This document shows, piece by piece, positions 6,461-9,683 of a DNA stretch of 9,683 nucleotides. How positions within the stretch are numbered: position 1 is the stretch's first letter; each line of letters starts with the position of its first letter. The DNA comes from Chloroflexota bacterium. Its GTDB lineage: Bacteria; Chloroflexota; Dehalococcoidia; GIF9; UBA5620. A program made the position numbers and the translations under genes. Where the stretch lies: NCBI GenBank assembly GCA_026389735.1, contig JAPLHH010000178.1, positions 1 to 9,683 on the forward strand, written 5' to 3'. The notes under the pieces were generated by a model. That model saw only the letters and a list, made by a program, of their open reading frames with translations. It did not search any database and had not been told where the DNA came from.

Positions 6461-8330
6461 TTCTACAAAAAAAGACATAGCCATTGTGTCCATAACCAGA
6501 AAAGGAGTGGCATTAGGTCAGCGCTTGAGACTGCTACTTCCGCGTAGCCACCTTTATTTGCCGGAAAAGTTTGCTGTGGAGCCGAAGTTGGACGAGCACC
6601 CATTTTCGTCACCGGCGAAAGAAGTAGTCAGGGAGGTTTTCAGCCGGTACCGGTATCTGGTGCTTGTCATGGCAGTGGGCATCGCAGTTCGACTGGTGGC
6701 CTCAGAACTCAGGGACAAGCATAAAGACCCTGGAGTGGTAGTAGTTGACGATGCTGGCTCATTCAGCGTGAGTTTGCTATCGGGGCACGTCGGGGGTGCT
6801 AACCAGCTAACCAGAAAAATAGCCTCTCTTATCGGCGCGCAACCGGTTATCACCACCGCATCGGAGGTCAGCCAGACAATTGCCGTGGACCTTCTGGGAA
6901 GGGAGTTTGGCTGGGAACTTGAGGATAATCGCAGCGTCAGCGCAGTGAGCGCAGCGCTGGTTAACGGAGAACCGGTTGGCATTTATCAGGACGCTGGGGA
7001 GAAAAACTGGTGGCCAAAGACAAAACGACTACCAGATAACGTTCGTATCTTTACCACTATTGAGGCCTTGACCCAGTCCAATTCTCAAGCAGGACTGATA
7101 GTCACTGACCGAATTCTGGATAATGAGCACCAAGCGTTATTACCCCACCATACGGTAATATACCGTCCCAGAAGCCTGGTGGTTGGCATTGGTTGTAACC
7201 GAGGTACACAATGTGCCGAAATCGAGGAATCAGTCAGCCGGGTTTTCTCAGAACACGGTCTCTCTATCAAAAGCATCAGAAATATAGCCACTATTACACT
7301 GAAGAAAAATGAGACCGGACTTCTAGAGTTTGCCCGAAAATACCGCTTGCCGGTAGAGTACTTCGATAAAGAAGCTTTATGTAAAGTGAAGTTCCCCTCG
7401 AGCCCCTCGGCGGCAGCACTAAAGCATGTGGGAACGCCGGCAGTATGCGAGTCAGCGGCGCTGCTAAGCAGCGGCAGCAGCTCTCTCATTGTACCCAAGG
7501 TTAGCTGCAACCGGGCGGTGACTGTCGCCGTTGCCCGGCTTGCCTTTAATGGCGAAAGGGAGAAACGAGGGAAGCTTTTCCTGGTCGGCATCGGTCCTGG
7601 CAACCCGGAGCACATGACCTTCAAAGCCAGAGAAGCTATCGACCGCAGTGAAGTGGTCGTTGGTTACAGGACCTATATCAAGCTGATTGAGCCTTATCTC
7701 CGCCAGAAAGAGGTTATTGCTACCGGCATGGGGGCGGAAATAGAGCGGGTGAAGACGGCTATCAGCCTAGCTAAGAAAGGGAGGATTGTGTCTCTCGTCT
7801 CCAGCGGCGATACCGGCATTTACGGCATGGCTGGGCTGGTGGGTGAAATTCTTCGTCAACAATCAGGAGATGATTTCGATATAGAGGTGATACCCGGGGT
7901 TCCTTTACTAGTGGCTAGTGCTACCTTGCTCGGCGCTCCCATAACCGGCGACTTTGTCACTATAAGTCTTAGCGATTACCTTGTCCCGTGGGAGGAAATT
8001 ATCCTGAGATTGAGGCTGGCTGCACAGGGGAATTTTGTTATAGTTCTCTACAATCCCAAGAGCAAAAGACGCCAACGCCAGCTGGCTGAAGCCAGGGAAA
8101 TCATCTTACAATATCGCTCTCCATCGACTCCAGTAGGCATTGCCACCAATGCTTATCGGCAGAAGCAAGAGGTAGTCATCACCGATTTAGAGCACATGTT
8201 TGACTACGAAATTGGCATGAATACAACTATCATTATCGGAAATTCAGCCACATTTATCTTTGATCGCTGGATGGTGACCCCTCGCGGTTACTGGACGAAA
8301 TACGACTTGACTAGTGAGGCTCCACTATGA
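6447..8330 (+). CDS. cbiGH: Bifunctional cobalt-precorrin-5A hydrolase / cobalt-factor III C17-methyltransferase, CbiG-CbiH fusion
   Basis: A 627-residue fusion of two enzymes of the anaerobic pathway. The CbiG part (about 1-368) opens the ring lactone of cobalt-precorrin-5A and releases the C20 unit as acetaldehyde. Its N domain has VMAVGIAVRLVA near 74, VVVVDDAGSFSVSLLSGHVGGAN (98-119) and PVITTAS (133-139); a middle region follows, and the C domain begins at VVGIGCNRGT (245-254). The CbiH part (about 376-627) methylates C17 and drives ring contraction. It is a tetrapyrrole methylase with LVGIGPGNPEHMT (379-391), TGMGAEIERV near 430, and SSGDTGIYGMAG (452-463). The two join through a short charged stretch (GEREKRGK) with no stop or frameshift. 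The GTG at 6447 has GAGG at 6435-6438 and overlaps cbiF by 14 bases. Both domains look complete. The joined steps are not consecutive: CbiF acts between CbiH and CbiG. Confidence 0.94.
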   Translation: MNVDSSTKKDIAIVSITRKGVALGQRLRLLLPRSHLYLPEKFAVEPKLDEHPFSSPAKEVVREVFSRYRYLVLVMAVGIAVRLVASELRDKHKDPGVVVVDDAGSFSVSLLSGHVGGANQLTRKIASLIGAQPVITTASEVSQTIAVDLLGREFGWELEDNRSVSAVSAALVNGEPVGIYQDAGEKNWWPKTKRLPDNVRIFTTIEALTQSNSQAGLIVTDRILDNEHQALLPHHTVIYRPRSLVVGIGCNRGTQCAEIEESVSRVFSEHGLSIKSIRNIATITLKKNETGLLEFARKYRLPVEYFDKEALCKVKFPSSPSAAALKHVGTPAVCESAALLSSGSSSLIVPKVSCNRAVTVAVARLAFNGEREKRGKLFLVGIGPGNPEHMTFKAREAIDRSEVVVGYRTYIKLIEPYLRQKEVIATGMGAEIERVKTAISLAKKGRIVSLVSSGDTGIYGMAGLVGEILRQQSGDDFDIEVIPGVPLLVASATLLGAPITGDFVTISLSDYLVPWEEIILRLRLAAQGNFVIVLYNPKSKRRQRQLAEAREIILQYRSPSTPVGIATNAYRQKQEVVITDLEHMFDYEIGMNTTIIIGNSATFIFDRWMVTPRGYWTKYDLTSEAPL

Positions 8331-8401
8331 ACACTTCCGGCTCAGTGCTCCGAAAGGGTATTAAGGCACAGCTGGGGATTGAATTCCAGGCAGGAGTATA
8401 G
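8327..8401 (+). other. Tiny ORF in the cbiGH-cbiA gap (possible coupling ORF, uncertain)
   Basis: A 24-codon ORF begins with an ATGA overlap on the cbiGH stop and ends at TAG (8399-8401), just after the AGGAG that serves cbiA and four bases before the cbiA GTG. The peptide is not recognisable. It may be chance, or it may let ribosomes that finish cbiGH reach cbiA by reinitiation. The gap contains nothing else beyond a weak imperfect hairpin (8334-8356). Confidence 0.22.
8392..8396 (+). promoter_or_regulatory. Ribosome binding site deciding the GTG start of cbiA
   Basis: AGGAG nine bases before the GTG at 8406. An in-frame TTG at 8379 is open but lies upstream of this site, so the GTG is preferred. 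Confidence 0.7.
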
Positions 8402-8405
8402 AGTA

Positions 8406-9683
8406 GTGAGAACGATAGTCATAGCTGGTACTACCAGCGGTGTAGGCAAGACAACGGTAGCCATCGGGCTAATGGGAGCGCTAGTTCGCCAGGGGCTCAA
8501 GGTACAGCCTTTCAAGGCAGGGCCAGACTATATTGACCCCAGTTATCATACTTGGGTAACTGGCGAATCTTCTCGTAATTTGGACACATGGCTTCTGTCT
8601 CGTGATGCCGTGACCGAACTATTCAACCGCGTCATGGTAGGGAAAGATATCGCCGTTATCGAAGGGGTAATGGGACTTTATGATGGACGCTCATCACTAA
8701 ATGAAGAGGGTAGCACAGCAGAGCTGGCTAATCTCCTTGGGGCACCGGTGCTGCTGGTAATAGACAGCCGAAAGGGGGCACGTAGCCTGGCAGCTATGGT
8801 TGCTGGCTACCGGGCTTTTGATTCCTCCCTTCGCCTTGGCGGCGTTATCCTTAACGGCATCGGCAGCGATGCACATCTTAGATTATGTCAAGAATCCATC
8901 GAGCACTACACCGGAATAGCTGTGCTGGGATATATCCCTCGACGCGATACTCTCTCCCTGCCCGAACGACATTTGGGCTTAATCCCCACTGTGGAGGAGC
9001 CAGCCAACAAAGAATTCTTGACAACTCTCGTGGCACAATGCGAAGCCACTCTTAATATCCCTCAGATTCTACGCCTGTCAGAACAGGCAATGACCCCACA
9101 ACCCGAGCCTCTGCTGTTTCCGCCAATCAGAAAGCCAGCTATGGCAAAGATTGCAGTGGCAAAAGACAAGGCTTTCAGTTTCTATTACCAGGACAGCTTC
9201 GACCTTCTGGAGGCCTGGGGAGCTGAACTTGTACCCTTCAGCCCTTTGCAAGATACTGACCTGCCCCGGGACATCTCTGGCCTCTACATAGGAGGCGGCT
9301 TCCCTGAGCTATACGCTGAGGGTCTGGCAGGCAACAACTCTATCAGACAAGCCATAAAGGTAGTAGCCCAACAAGGAATGCCAATTTATGCTGAATGCGG
9401 CGGGTTAATGTATCTCGGCAGAAGCATCGGGGACCTCCAAGGTAACGAATATCCTATGGTAGGAGCCATACCTGTTTCCTCTCGGATTGATAGCCCACGC
9501 CTTAGCCTGGGCTATCGGGCAGTCCAAGCTCTGGGTGATGGCCCTATCCTGCGCCAGGGAGAAATAGTTCGCGGCCATGAGTTCCACTGGTCAGTCCTAA
9601 AAAGTAGTACTAATAGTGCTAATGCGTATCATATTCTGGAAAAAAGGGAACGTCGAGAGGGTTTCCAGAAGAAAAAACTGCTC
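8406..9683 (+). CDS. cbiA: Cobyrinate a,c-diamide synthase CbiA, 3' truncated
   Basis: Glutamine- and ATP-dependent amidation of the a and c carboxylates of cobyrinate. The frame is open from the GTG at 8406 to the window end (426 codons), short of the usual length of about 450-460, so only a short C-terminal piece is missing. The N-terminal ATPase-like synthetase domain has the P-loop GTTSGVGKTT (8-17), FKAGPDYIDPSYH (36-48) and EGVMGLYDG (86-94). The C-terminal glutamine amidotransferase domain has the nucleophile Cys331 in AECGGLMYL, preceded by the LYIGGGFPELYAE stretch, and the catalytic His391 in RGHEFHWS. These features separate it from CbiP, the related cobyric acid synthase, and from CobQ-like proteins outside the pathway. 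Both active sites are complete in the visible part. A 75-base gap separates it from cbiGH. Confidence 0.94.
   Translation, partial: MRTIVIAGTTSGVGKTTVAIGLMGALVRQGLKVQPFKAGPDYIDPSYHTWVTGESSRNLDTWLLSRDAVTELFNRVMVGKDIAVIEGVMGLYDGRSSLNEEGSTAELANLLGAPVLLVIDSRKGARSLAAMVAGYRAFDSSLRLGGVILNGIGSDAHLRLCQESIEHYTGIAVLGYIPRRDTLSLPERHLGLIPTVEEPANKEFLTTLVAQCEATLNIPQILRLSEQAMTPQPEPLLFPPIRKPAMAKIAVAKDKAFSFYYQDSFDLLEAWGAELVPFSPLQDTDLPRDISGLYIGGGFPELYAEGLAGNNSIRQAIKVVAQQGMPIYAECGGLMYLGRSIGDLQGNEYPMVGAIPVSSRIDSPRLSLGYRAVQALGDGPILRQGEIVRGHEFHWSVLKSSTNSANAYHILEKRERREGFQKKKLL

Noticed and set aside
7085..7624. A 179-codon open frame on the minus strand inside cbiGH
   Set aside because: It lies fully opposite a well-supported coding region, and its translation looks like the reverse of coding sequence, with no recognisable domain. 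The same applies to the minus-strand frames at 6554-6982, 3123-3545 and 433-786.
8334..8356. Possible hairpin after cbiGH (seven-base arms CTTCCGG and CCGAAAG with one mismatch, nine-base loop)
   Set aside because: The stem is imperfect and weak, and no T-run follows, so it is not a credible terminator; cbiA follows in the same direction.
9405..9587. Minus-strand frame of 60 codons near the window end
   Set aside because: It overlaps the CbiA glutamine amidotransferase domain, whose catalytic residues are intact on the + strand; it has no domain or ribosome binding site of note.

Overview
The window is one stretch of an anaerobic-type (early cobalt insertion) cobalamin biosynthesis operon with its cobalt importer. 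All genes are on the + strand and most are joined by overlaps of 1 to 14 bases or gaps of a few bases. No gene on the minus strand, RNA gene, mobile element, CRISPR array or convincing terminator was found. The window is cut inside a gene at both ends: the first gene lacks its 5' end and the last lacks its 3' end.

Layout: bases 1-2578 encode an energy-coupling-factor (ECF) cobalt transporter: CbiM (membrane substrate-binding component, 5'-truncated), a divergent CbiN-like small membrane protein, CbiQ (transmembrane coupling protein) and CbiO (ATPase). Bases 2568-8330 encode corrin-ring enzymes in the order CbiD, CbiE-CbiT fusion, CbiL, CbiF, CbiG-CbiH fusion. Bases 8406-9683 encode CbiA, cobyrinate a,c-diamide synthase, which runs off the end.

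How the genes work together: cobalt is imported by CbiMNQO. Cobalt-sirohydrochlorin is then methylated at C20 (CbiL), methylated at C17 with ring contraction (CbiH domain), methylated at C11 (CbiF), opened at the lactone with loss of a two-carbon unit (CbiG domain), methylated at C1 (CbiD), and methylated at C5 and C15 with decarboxylation (CbiE and CbiT domains). CbiA then amidates the a and c side chains. The cobaltochelatase (CbiK/CbiX), the CbiJ reductase and the CbiC isomerase, which the route also needs, are not in the window.

Organism: CbiD and CbiG and the absence of oxygen-dependent CobG or CobN point to an anaerobe or facultative anaerobe. Shine-Dalgarno sites before most starts, roughly balanced GC and GTG starts fit many bacteria. 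The style would suit an anaerobic lineage such as Dehalococcoidia (Chloroflexota) or a delta-proteobacterium-like group, but that is a guess, and an archaeon is not excluded. I see no previously undescribed system here. The points most worth a second look are two tiny ORFs filling the two largest gaps, the Cys-His-Cys arrangement in CbiM, the divergent CbiN, and the two enzyme fusions.
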